DNA from: Rubripirellula lacrimiformis
GTDB taxonomy: Bacteria; Planctomycetota; Planctomycetia; Pirellulales; Pirellulaceae
Assembly (NCBI RefSeq): GCF_007741535.1
Contig: NZ_CP036525.1
Span: 6,138,001 to 6,202,000, forward strand
Length of the DNA stretch: 64,000 bases
Direction: 5' to 3'
Below, piece by piece: positions 8,575 to 15,763 of this stretch (the first letter of the stretch is position 1; each line of letters begins with the position of its first letter). The translations under genes and the position numbers were made by a program. The notes under the pieces are model-generated. The model saw only the letters and a list, made by a program, of their open reading frames with translations. It did not search any database and was not told the DNA's origin.

Positions 8575-9330
8575 ATGTTGAGGCGTTTTCAGATGGCTAC
8601 AGAAGTGCAGTTGGCAAACCCACTTTTACGCACCGAACTTGCTAACACCAAACGCCGTCCCAGTCCCGCAAAAAGGTTCTGGAATTGGTACGCCAAGTTC
8701 TACGGATCCGTCGAGAATCTCGCTCCGCACAAGCGCATGATCAACGCGGTGGCTGCGCTCGTACCAGATTCTGCACAATCGATTCTCGACATGGGGTGCG
8801 GAAGCGGAGCTCTTCTTCAAGAGCTAAGAAAAAGTCGCCCTGACGCAAATCTAAGTGGGATCGATTTTAGCGACGAAATGCTGGCGAGGGCACAGAAACG
8901 AGTTCCTGACTTCGATGCCTGCCAAGGTAACCTCGATACGCCGCTTTCGTACTCAGATGCACAATTTGATTGCATTGTGTGTACGAACGCTCTCTATGCA
9001 GTTGATTCGCCACAAAACCTCGTGTCTGAAATGTTAAGAGTTGTCAAAAAATCGGGCGTAGTTGTTGTCTCAACCCCCAAACGCCGAGCACGGGGAACCA
9101 AAATCCTTCGCGGCCACTTGATGGAGGTTTCATTCATCCAGGGAATCATTGACATGGCAAGATTCGCGACTTGCGTCATTCCGAACGTGCTGATTGAACG
9201 CTACGCGAAGGACCGACGCTATCACTTCCTAACTCGCAACGAAGTAGAAAACTTAGGCGGCCAAATCTCGATACACGCAGACACCTTCGCGGACCAAAAC
9301 TGGCTCTTTACAATCGCCCCCCCGAAGTAA
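8575..9330 (+). CDS. Class I SAM-dependent methyltransferase
   Basis: A 251-residue methyltransferase. Motif I is SILDMGCGSGALLQEL (about residues 64-79), followed by an acidic residue after strand 2 (LSGIDFSDEML) and motif FDCIVCTNALYAV (about 126-138), typical of UbiE/Methyltransf_11 enzymes. ATG at 8575 has AGGAA eight bases upstream; a second ATG at 8593 is possible. The acceptor is unknown. It stands alone, convergent with the PEP-CTERM gene, with a strong hairpin between them. The gene looks richer in A/T than its neighbours, which may mean recent acquisition. Confidence 0.85.
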   Translation: MLRRFQMATEVQLANPLLRTELANTKRRPSPAKRFWNWYAKFYGSVENLAPHKRMINAVAALVPDSAQSILDMGCGSGALLQELRKSRPDANLSGIDFSDEMLARAQKRVPDFDACQGNLDTPLSYSDAQFDCIVCTNALYAVDSPQNLVSEMLRVVKKSGVVVVSTPKRRARGTKILRGHLMEVSFIQGIIDMARFATCVIPNVLIERYAKDRRYHFLTRNEVENLGGQISIHADTFADQNWLFTIAPPK

Positions 9331-9340
9331 CCATACCTAC

Positions 9341-9383
9341 GAAATCAGCCATGTCGGCAAGATACCGACATGGCTGTGATTTC
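9341..9383. terminator. Bidirectional hairpin terminator between convergent genes
   Basis: GCCATGTCGG at 9348-9357 pairs perfectly with CCGACATGGC at 9365-9374 around a 7-base loop. The stem is extended by GAAATCA against TGTGATTTC with a bulge. It lies just after the methyltransferase stop (9330) and before the stop of the convergent PEP-CTERM gene (9420), so it can serve both. Confidence 0.75.
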
Positions 9384-9419
9384 ATTCCCATTACAGGAAA
9401 CTCAGCAGGACGTCACACC

Positions 9420-10295
9420 TTAGCTAAGGTGGCGTCGGCGTCGGTGCAGAACACCAGCCGCAAAAAGGCCGGCAAACGCAAGAAGCGTTCCAGGTTCTGG
9501 GACGGCTGCCAAGCTAGCTGTTGACAGTTGACTAATGCTCAAACTGTGCAGAGTGTTTCCGCTAAGGAAAACAGCCCCTGTGGTGATGCCCGTAAATGTC
9601 AGGGGCCCCGTGTCTGCGTTCCCACTCAGGGACACACCTACCAAGCTAGGGTCATCCAAAGTAACGGTAGCGCCATTCACTTGGATGGACAACGCAGTGG
9701 ATGCAGTGGCAAGACGATTCGCTGGAGGCGCGATCGAGTTGACAACCGCGTCGATGGTCGCATCGAATGCAAGTCGGTAATAACCCGATTGGGCGACAGT
9801 GAGAAAAATCGAGCTCGAGCCGAGGGACGAACTGACGGAGTCACCGACACTAAAATCAGCTGCTTCAATTTCAGCAACGGAGTAAGTGTTCAGCCCCCCC
9901 GGAGCGACTAGCGACCCGGTCGTAAGCGTGTCGCTTCTTGCAAAAGCTGATGTTGCTGGGATCGGAACCGTTTGCGCAAACGTGTTCTCTGCAGGCGCGG
10001 TTTCGGCTCCGGATGTGATGAAAGCTTGAACCGTATCCGAGATTGGAACTGGCACGGGGAAGCTACCGAACTGCTGATTGTCCACGCCGTTAAGTGTCGC
10101 TGTATTGACTGCAAAAAGCGTCGATGAAACAACTGTCAATCCCGCACCCGTCACGTTCGTGAAGGTGCCAGTCGGACTAGTGGAACGCTGGACACGCATG
10201 CCAGTCGTGGTGATCAAAGCACTACCAAAAACACCTGCTTGAACAGGAACGGCAAACAGGGCAAGCATGCCCAAGCACAAAAATTTACGTAACAT
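9420..10295 (-). CDS. PEP-CTERM sorting domain protein, secreted
   Basis: A 291-residue exported protein. It has a signal peptide (MLRKFLCLGMLALFAVPVQA), a Ser/Thr-rich body, and a C-terminal PEP-CTERM tail: VPEPGTLLAFAG, a hydrophobic stretch, then HRRRRHLS. This tail is the recognition signal for exosortases, and an exosortase gene lies at 59307-60305. ATG at 10295 is preferred because AAAGGT lies about nine bases upstream and the signal peptide begins there; the longer frame from 10343 is not. The function of the body is unknown. Such proteins are thought to be processed and held at the surface together with the exopolysaccharide. Confidence 0.88.
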   Translation of the reverse strand: MLRKFLCLGMLALFAVPVQAGVFGSALITTTGMRVQRSTSPTGTFTNVTGAGLTVVSSTLFAVNTATLNGVDNQQFGSFPVPVPISDTVQAFITSGAETAPAENTFAQTVPIPATSAFARSDTLTTGSLVAPGGLNTYSVAEIEAADFSVGDSVSSSLGSSSIFLTVAQSGYYRLAFDATIDAVVNSIAPPANRLATASTALSIQVNGATVTLDDPSLVGVSLSGNADTGPLTFTGITTGAVFLSGNTLHSLSISQLSTASLAAVPEPGTLLAFAGLFAAGVLHRRRRHLS

Positions 10296-10353
10296 TCTAT
10301 AATACCTTTTGATTGAAAAACTCTTAAAAACCAACGCGCACACGCATACGTCG

Positions 10354-10692
10354 CTAAGAGGGCTTCAAAAGGTGGTCTAGAAGCGGGGTTGGCGGCAGCG
10401 TCGCGTTGGCGACGCTCAATCGCTCGGGCATTTCGTTTGCCGTGGGCACGATGACGCGGTCCGCGGCAATCGCGGCCAGGACGACTACCGTCGTCGGCGT
10501 CGAAACCGCCATCGAAGCGTCCAGTCCATCACTGTCCTGAATCGCTGGCGCGTCGACCAGTTCATCACCCGCCATTGAAAACGTGGACTGCACAGCAGTC
10601 GGAGCATCGCCCTCGAATACGATCACCCCTGCACTCGCCAGCGGGCTGGCAAGCAACAAAAGGGCGACGGCGATGAAGATCCGAGGGTTCAT
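10354..10692 (-). CDS. Small secreted protein of unknown function
   Basis: A 112-residue protein with a clear signal peptide, MNPRIFIAVALLLLASPLASA, from ATG at 10692. The mature part is acidic to neutral, rich in Ala, Val and Thr, with no cysteine and no recognised domain or C-terminal anchor. It is 58 bp upstream of the PEP-CTERM gene on the same strand, so the two may be co-transcribed. I do not recognise the family. Confidence 0.6.
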   Translation of the reverse strand: MNPRIFIAVALLLLASPLASAGVIVFEGDAPTAVQSTFSMAGDELVDAPAIQDSDGLDASMAVSTPTTVVVLAAIAADRVIVPTANEMPERLSVANATLPPTPLLDHLLKPS

Positions 10693-10800
10693 GACGGCAA
10701 TCCTACCCCCCCCCGACTGAGACAGCAAGCGGTAATTCGGATTCTGAGGAAATTTCCGGGAGTATCAGCAAGTCCTGCTGAAACGTCGCGGAACTCGCCA

Positions 10801-11235
10801 ATGGCTTGTCGGCTTAGTGAGCCGCGACGCGCAAGAGAACGTCCGGCTTACAACAGCTTCGGAGAGGTAAAGATATCGCCCCCTCACCCCAACCCTCTCC
10901 CCCACGTTGAACGCGAGCGGAACTCGCGTTCAACGAGGTGGAGAGGGGGCAAAACGAGGTGGGGAGATGCTGCGGTTGGTTGGTTTTCTTTTGCCCCCTC
11001 TCCCCCTGGATTATCGAAGTGGAGCTTCGATTATTCAGGGGGATGAGGGCTGGGGTGAGGGGGCGGTGGTAACGCTGAATCCGTGGGCCCCGCCCCCATG
11101 GCAGGATGATTTTGCCTCTCCGAGCCTGTCGTAAGCTGGACGCTCTCGTAAGCGGCTGGGTGTCTCCCGTCGCCTCACAGCCAGCGGCTCACCATTGCCG
11201 GTGAAGTTTCGACTAAACCGACAAACCGTCAACGC
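10801..11235. repeat. Composite intergenic palindromic repeat element
   Basis: Two outer arms carry the same sequence in opposite orientation: GTCCGGCTTACAACAGC near 10840-10857, and its near-complement GCCTGTCGTAAGCTGGAC near 11124-11142. Inside are two hairpins: one around GTTGAACGCGAG / CTCGCGTTCAAC (about 10905-10935), the other around CGAAGTGGAGCTTCG (about 11017-11031), set in C/T- and G-rich flanks. The right-hand part is homologous to the interior of the element at 12885-13091. It separates the small secreted protein from the nucleotide-sugar genes. Confidence 0.75.
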
Positions 11236-11249
11236 CCTGTTGATTGAGT

Positions 11250-11303
11250 AACCCGCTGCGTGAGCGAGGGATTCGATGGGATCCCTCGCTCACGCAGCGG
11301 GTT
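11250..11303. repeat. Perfect 23-bp inverted repeat
   Basis: The 23-base arm 11250-11272, starting AACCCGCTGCGTGAGCG, pairs without mismatch with 11281-11303. The same sequence heads each unit of the 182-bp tandem array at 47681-48250, there with two changes in the right arm. It lies upstream of the UDP-sugar dehydrogenase and could act as a terminator or be a mobile palindrome. Confidence 0.85.
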
Positions 11304-11371
11304 AGGATTTGCACGCGAAGTTCAGGAAAACGACTAAGCAACAAGCCGCCATGTGTTTCGTTTTGTCGGTT

Positions 11372-11400
11372 GGCCGAAACTCTTGGCGAGTTCCACTACG
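11372..11400. repeat. Single arm of the CGTAGCGGAA palindromic family
   Basis: The complement of 11372-11400 reads CGTAGTGGAACTCGCCAAGA followed by GTTTCGGCC, matching arms at 21229-21257, 36772-36842 and 56569-56639. Only one arm is seen here. Confidence 0.7.
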
Positions 11401-11542
11401 AAGCCGGCCGAACGGGCCGTGAAAAATTTTGGGCGTTGTTCCGTACTAGTGGTTTTCATCCGAAAAGCGGCACGTAGAATATTCGATCGTGCCCCTAGGA
11501 CAGGGGGCGTCTTCACCGGGCATTTGAACGAAAGCAATTCGA

Positions 11543-12886
11543 TTGACTACCGCCACACAAGCCAGCGCCGCCACCCAGTTTGTCGACAAAATCACTGATC
11601 GAACCGCTAAAATCGGGGTAATCGGCCTCGGTTATGTCGGGCTACCACTGCTGGACGCTTTCATTAGCAAACAGTTTTCATGCGTCGGTTTCGACGTCGA
11701 CCAGACCAAAGTCGACGCATTGGCAGCGAGAACCAGCTACATCAAGCACATCGCTGACTCCAAGATCGCAGCCTGGTACGACCAACAACGTTTCGACGCA
11801 ACATCGGACATGAGCCGGTTGAGCGAGCCGGATGTGTTGCTGATCTGTGTGCCGACGCCGCTGGACGATGCTCGCGATCCCGACTTGAAGTACGTGATCT
11901 CGACGTGCGAAAAGATCGCCAAAACGCTGCGTCCGGGTCAACTGGTGGTGCTGGAGAGCACCACGTACCCGACGACAACCCGCGACGTGATGATCCCGAT
12001 CCTAGAGCGATCGGGGCTGAAAGCGGGCGATGACTTCTTTGTCGCTTATAGCCCCGAACGGGAAGACCCTGGCAATCCGGACTTCTCCGCCGCGGGAATC
12101 CCCAAAGTCGTCGGCGCAATCAATGACGACAGCCTTCTGGTCGCCTGCAAACTCTACGACGCGGCAGTCGCCGGCACGGTGCCTGTCAGCAGCTGCGAGG
12201 TCGCCGAGGCCGCCAAGGTACTCGAGAACATTTACCGAGCCGTCAACATTGCGTTGGTGAATGAATTGAAGGTGCTGTTCGATGCGATGGGCATCGACGT
12301 CTGGGAAGTCATCAACGCGGCGAAAACCAAACCGTTCGGATTCCAAGCATTCTATCCGGGCCCCGGATTGGGCGGCCACTGTATCCCGATCGATCCGTTC
12401 TACCTGTCTTGGTTGGCTCGAAAACAAGGACTCAACGCGCGGTTCATCGAATTGGCCGGTGAAGTCAATCGATCGATGCCCGACTATGTCGTCCAACGAA
12501 CCAGCCTATTCTTGAACGAATTTTCGAAATCGATTCGCGGCAGCAAAATCTGCTTGCTGGGGATCGCGTACAAAAAAGACGTTGACGACCCCCGGGAAAG
12601 TCCATCGTTTGACCTGCTGACTCGGTTGCTGGCAATGGGCGCGGAGGTCACCTACAGCGATCCGCACGTGCCGAAGTTACCGGCGATGCGGCATTATGAT
12701 TTGCCCGCGATGAAGTCGGAAGAATTGTCTGCCGAGTTCTTGGCTTCTCAGGACGCAGTGTTGATCGCCACCGGCCATACCGACTTTGATTACGATACCA
12801 TCGTCCAACATTCGCACTTGGTGATCGACACTCGCAACGCGACGGAGGGAATCGCCGTCGGCCGCGAAAAGATCCGCAAGACTTAG
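11543..12886 (+). CDS. UDP-N-acetylglucosamine 6-dehydrogenase-like (WbpA/WecC family)
   Basis: A nucleotide-sugar dehydrogenase of 447 residues that oxidises C6 of a UDP-sugar twice, using NAD. The Rossmann motif GVIGLGYVGLP (about residues 25-35) begins the NAD domain. The catalytic cysteine is in GPGLGGHCIPIDP (about 270-282), and the C-terminal UDP-binding domain contains LLGIAYKKDVDDPRESPS. SYIKHI after the second strand is typical of the WbpA-type branch acting on UDP-GlcNAc. TTG at 11543 is the only start near the N-terminal motif. With the epimerase and wecB downstream it should feed UDP-amino-uronic acids to the locus. Its TAG stop overlaps the left end of a repeat element. Confidence 0.9.
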   Translation: MTTATQASAATQFVDKITDRTAKIGVIGLGYVGLPLLDAFISKQFSCVGFDVDQTKVDALAARTSYIKHIADSKIAAWYDQQRFDATSDMSRLSEPDVLLICVPTPLDDARDPDLKYVISTCEKIAKTLRPGQLVVLESTTYPTTTRDVMIPILERSGLKAGDDFFVAYSPEREDPGNPDFSAAGIPKVVGAINDDSLLVACKLYDAAVAGTVPVSSCEVAEAAKVLENIYRAVNIALVNELKVLFDAMGIDVWEVINAAKTKPFGFQAFYPGPGLGGHCIPIDPFYLSWLARKQGLNARFIELAGEVNRSMPDYVVQRTSLFLNEFSKSIRGSKICLLGIAYKKDVDDPRESPSFDLLTRLLAMGAEVTYSDPHVPKLPAMRHYDLPAMKSEELSAEFLASQDAVLIATGHTDFDYDTIVQHSHLVIDTRNATEGIAVGREKIRKT

Positions 12887-13091
12887 CGGCTTGTTGATTG
12901 AGTGAGCCGAGAAAATCATTGGGGGGATGCCAAATTCGGTGGCCGAGGCCACCGGCATGATGCTTTCGCCTCTCCGAGGCTGTTGTAAGCCGGACGTTCT
13001 CGTAAGCGGCCGGGCATCCCCGATTTCCCGTGGCCTTACGGCCAGCGGCTCACAATGGCTGTCGAAAGTTCGACTCAATCAACAGGCCGCT
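12885..13091. repeat. MITE-like element with 19-bp terminal inverted repeats
   Basis: The ends AGCGGCTTGTTGATTGAGT (12885-12903) and, on the opposite strand, AGCGGCCTGTTGATTGAGT (13091-13073) match at 18 of 19 bases. The 207-bp element contains an inner palindrome GGTGGCCGAGGCCACC and a stretch CTCCGAGGCTGTTGTAAGCC shared with 10801-11235. It has no gene of its own. The left end falls inside the stop codon of the UDP-sugar dehydrogenase. Confidence 0.75.
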
Positions 13092-13176
13092 TGCGGCCGA
13101 AACGGCCAATGGGCCGGACGACTCCTAACTACCTGCTTACAAACTCCACGATCTCTCATCCTTCGGAAGTCTCGTT

Positions 13177-14145
13177 TTGTCGCGTTATCTTGTCACCGGT
13201 TGCGCAGGCTTCATTGCCTCGCGAGTTGCTGCGATGTTGTTGCAGCAAGGTCATCAGGTCGTCGGCGTCGACAACCTGAATGACTACTACGATGTTTCGC
13301 TGAAACAACATCGTGTCGACTCATTGACCGATCAGCGGTTCACGTTCCGGCGGATGGACATTGAAAACACCGCTGATGTAGACAGCCTGTTTGACGAGCC
13401 GTTCGACGCGGTGTTGAACTTGGCGGCGCGGGCGGGGGTGCGGTACAGCATGGAAAACCCCCACGTTTATGTGCGCACGAATATGATCGGAACGCTGAAT
13501 TTGCTAGAAGCAATGCAGCGGACGGGCACGCCAAAGTTCGTGCTGGCGTCGACGTCTTCGTTGTATGCCGGTGGCCCAATGCCGTTTTCAGAAACGCTGC
13601 CCGTTAACACGCCGATTTCGTCCTACGCGGCGTCCAAGAAGGGTGCCGAGATGCTGGCTCATTCACACCACCATCTGTATGGCATCGACGTTTCGGTCTG
13701 CCGTTACTTCACGGTCTACGGACCGGCGGGACGCCCCGACATGTGCATCTTTCGATTCATTCACTGGATCGCCAGTGAACAGCCCATCGAGCTGTTCGGC
13801 GACGGCACCCAGTCTCGCGATTTCACCTACGTCGACGACATTGCCCGCGGCACCATCGCGGCGATCAAGAACGTGGGATACCAGGTGTTCAATCTTGGCG
13901 GCGGCAACAATCCGGTTTCGCTATTGGAGATTATCGCGAAGCTAGAGGATTTGATCGGCAAGAAAGCCAAGCTGGAACATCGCGAGTTCCACAAAGCCGA
14001 TATCAAGGTGACTCAAGCCGACGTCTCGCGGGCCGCCGAAGTCCTTGGCTGGAAACCCCGCGTCGGACTCGACGATGGGCTAGCGGCTTGTGTGGACTGG
14101 TACCGGGAAAACCAACCTTGGTCGTCTCAAATCTCGCTGCCCTGA
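13177..14145 (+). CDS. NAD-dependent nucleotide-sugar epimerase (UDP-glucuronate 4-epimerase-like)
   Basis: An extended short-chain dehydrogenase of 322 residues. The NAD motif is VTGCAGFIASRV (about residues 5-16), the catalytic YAASK lies near 150-154, and VDNLNDYYDVSLKQ after the second strand is characteristic of UDP-glucuronate 4-epimerases. Given the WbpA-like and WecB-like neighbours, the true substrate may be an N-acetylated uronic acid. The TTG start at 13177 has GGAAG seven bases upstream. The MITE-like element separates it from the dehydrogenase, but all three sugar genes run in the same direction. Confidence 0.88.
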   Translation: MSRYLVTGCAGFIASRVAAMLLQQGHQVVGVDNLNDYYDVSLKQHRVDSLTDQRFTFRRMDIENTADVDSLFDEPFDAVLNLAARAGVRYSMENPHVYVRTNMIGTLNLLEAMQRTGTPKFVLASTSSLYAGGPMPFSETLPVNTPISSYAASKKGAEMLAHSHHHLYGIDVSVCRYFTVYGPAGRPDMCIFRFIHWIASEQPIELFGDGTQSRDFTYVDDIARGTIAAIKNVGYQVFNLGGGNNPVSLLEIIAKLEDLIGKKAKLEHREFHKADIKVTQADVSRAAEVLGWKPRVGLDDGLAACVDWYRENQPWSSQISLP

Positions 14146-14300
14146 ACCGTTTGTATTACCGTCTTTAGGCGGAATCCCGCCCCATCGCCAAAACAATCCG
14201 GCTAAAGACCGATACTACGAACGTTTGCTAGAGTGTTTCCGCGAGATGATCGCGCCGCGTCTTAGTGGGATTCGCGTGGCAGCAGAGGCCCATTCCCAAG

Positions 14301-14426
14301 TTAGCAACGAGCGACCAATAAGTGTCGCGTTTAAGTCATCTCTCCCCCGCCGTGCAGCGGTTTGCGGAGGAGAGAGTTAGAGAGAGTGGGGAAGCAAGCG
14401 ACATTGATTGATCGCTCGTTGCTTAA
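14301..14426. repeat. Long inverted repeat upstream of wecB
   Basis: TTAGCAACGAGCGACCAATA (from 14301) and the complement of the right arm, TTAAGCAACGAGCGATCAAT (14426 backwards), are near matches. Inside, C/T-rich CTCTCCCCCGC and G/A-rich GCGGAGGAGAGAG can also pair. The rest of the 342-bp gap between epimerase and wecB shows no gene. It may form a structured leader, or be another dispersed palindrome. Confidence 0.65.
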
Positions 14427-14487
14427 GTCATAACCGGTGCCACGGGCCGTGAACGGTTTCGCTAACTCAAACTAGAAAAGCTGAACT

Positions 14488-15600
14488 TTGAAAAAACACT
14501 TCGCATTGGTTGCCGGTGCTCGCCCCAACTTCATGAAGATCGCACCGATCTTACGCTCACTCGATCGATATACCGAGGTGAAAACCTCGCTGATCCATAC
14601 CGGTCAGCACTACGACCACAATCTGTCGGACGTGTTTTTCGAGGATCTTGGCATCCGCCGTCCCGATGTTTCGCTGGGAGTCGGATCAGGTTCCCACGCG
14701 GCGCAGACGGCTGAGGTCATGGTCGCGATTGAACGGTGGATTGAAACGTCCGCGACCGACGGCCAGCCCGTGGATCAGATGGTGGTGGTCGGCGATGTCA
14801 ATTCGACGATGGCGGCGGCCATCGCGGCGACAAAATTGCATGTGCCAGTGGCCCACGTGGAAGCGGGATTGAGAAGTTTCGACCGTCGGATGCCAGAGGA
14901 AATCAATCGGCTGGTGACCGATTCGATATCGACCCAATTGTTTTGCAGCGAACCGGCGGGGATTGAAAATCTAAGCCGGGAAGGGCATCCACCCGAACGA
15001 CTGCACCTGGTCGGCAATGTGATGATCGATACGCTGCTGCAACACTTGCCGGCGGCCCAAAAGCGATCGACACTCCAGTCGCTGGGGCTAAGCGTCGGTC
15101 AGTACGGCGTGATCACCATGCACCGACCATCCAACGTTGACGACGCAGAGATACTGTCGGCGTTGTTGAAGGTGCTGGTCGAGATGTCGTCACAATTACC
15201 GATGATCTTTCCCGTGCATCCGCGGACGAAAAGCCGCATCGAACAATTTGGACTCAGTCCCATCCTGGATCGCTGCGATTCGATCCATTTGGTCGACCCA
15301 ATGGGTTACCTGGACTTTCTGGCACTGACATCGCAGGCCAAGGTAATCGTGACGGATTCCGGCGGACTGCAGGAAGAGTCCACGGCGCTGGGCGTGCCAT
15401 GCTTGACGATGCGGGAGAACACCGAGCGGCCGATCACCGTGGACAGCGGCAGCGGTGTCCTGATCGGCAATTCGGCCGATCAGCTGCAGCAGCAACTGCA
15501 ACAGGTCCTGACCGGTAATTACGACGTCGGCCACTGCCCCGAACTTTGGGATGGGCACGCCGCCGACCGAATCGCTAAACAGCTTGTGGCGAACCATTAG
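14488..15600 (+). CDS. wecB: UDP-N-acetylglucosamine 2-epimerase
   Basis: Non-hydrolysing UDP-GlcNAc 2-epimerase (370 residues) that makes UDP-ManNAc. Family motifs are in order: GARPNFMKIAPI (about 8-19), HTGQHYDHNLSD (about 37-48), HVEAGLRSFDRRMPEEINR (about 126-144), MHRPSNVDD (about 211-219), and TDSGGLQEESTALGVPCLTMR (about 290-310). TTG at 14488 is forced, because an in-frame TGA lies two codons before it. UDP-ManNAc could be oxidised to UDP-ManNAcA by the dehydrogenase at 11543-12886. Length and motifs are fully normal. Confidence 0.95.
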   Translation: MKKHFALVAGARPNFMKIAPILRSLDRYTEVKTSLIHTGQHYDHNLSDVFFEDLGIRRPDVSLGVGSGSHAAQTAEVMVAIERWIETSATDGQPVDQMVVVGDVNSTMAAAIAATKLHVPVAHVEAGLRSFDRRMPEEINRLVTDSISTQLFCSEPAGIENLSREGHPPERLHLVGNVMIDTLLQHLPAAQKRSTLQSLGLSVGQYGVITMHRPSNVDDAEILSALLKVLVEMSSQLPMIFPVHPRTKSRIEQFGLSPILDRCDSIHLVDPMGYLDFLALTSQAKVIVTDSGGLQEESTALGVPCLTMRENTERPITVDSGSGVLIGNSADQLQQQLQQVLTGNYDVGHCPELWDGHAADRIAKQLVANH

Positions 15601-15763
15601 CGTTAAGCAAACGAGGGTATATGCGCATTGCACCTGACGTAGGGGTTCAGGTAAAATGGGGAGGATCTACAGCCGATCCACTGGTTCGACCAGGGTTATC
15701 TGCGGGCTGCCTTCTCTTTCGTAACATACCCACTATCGCGGCTCTTTAGGTCGTGTCTCCAGC

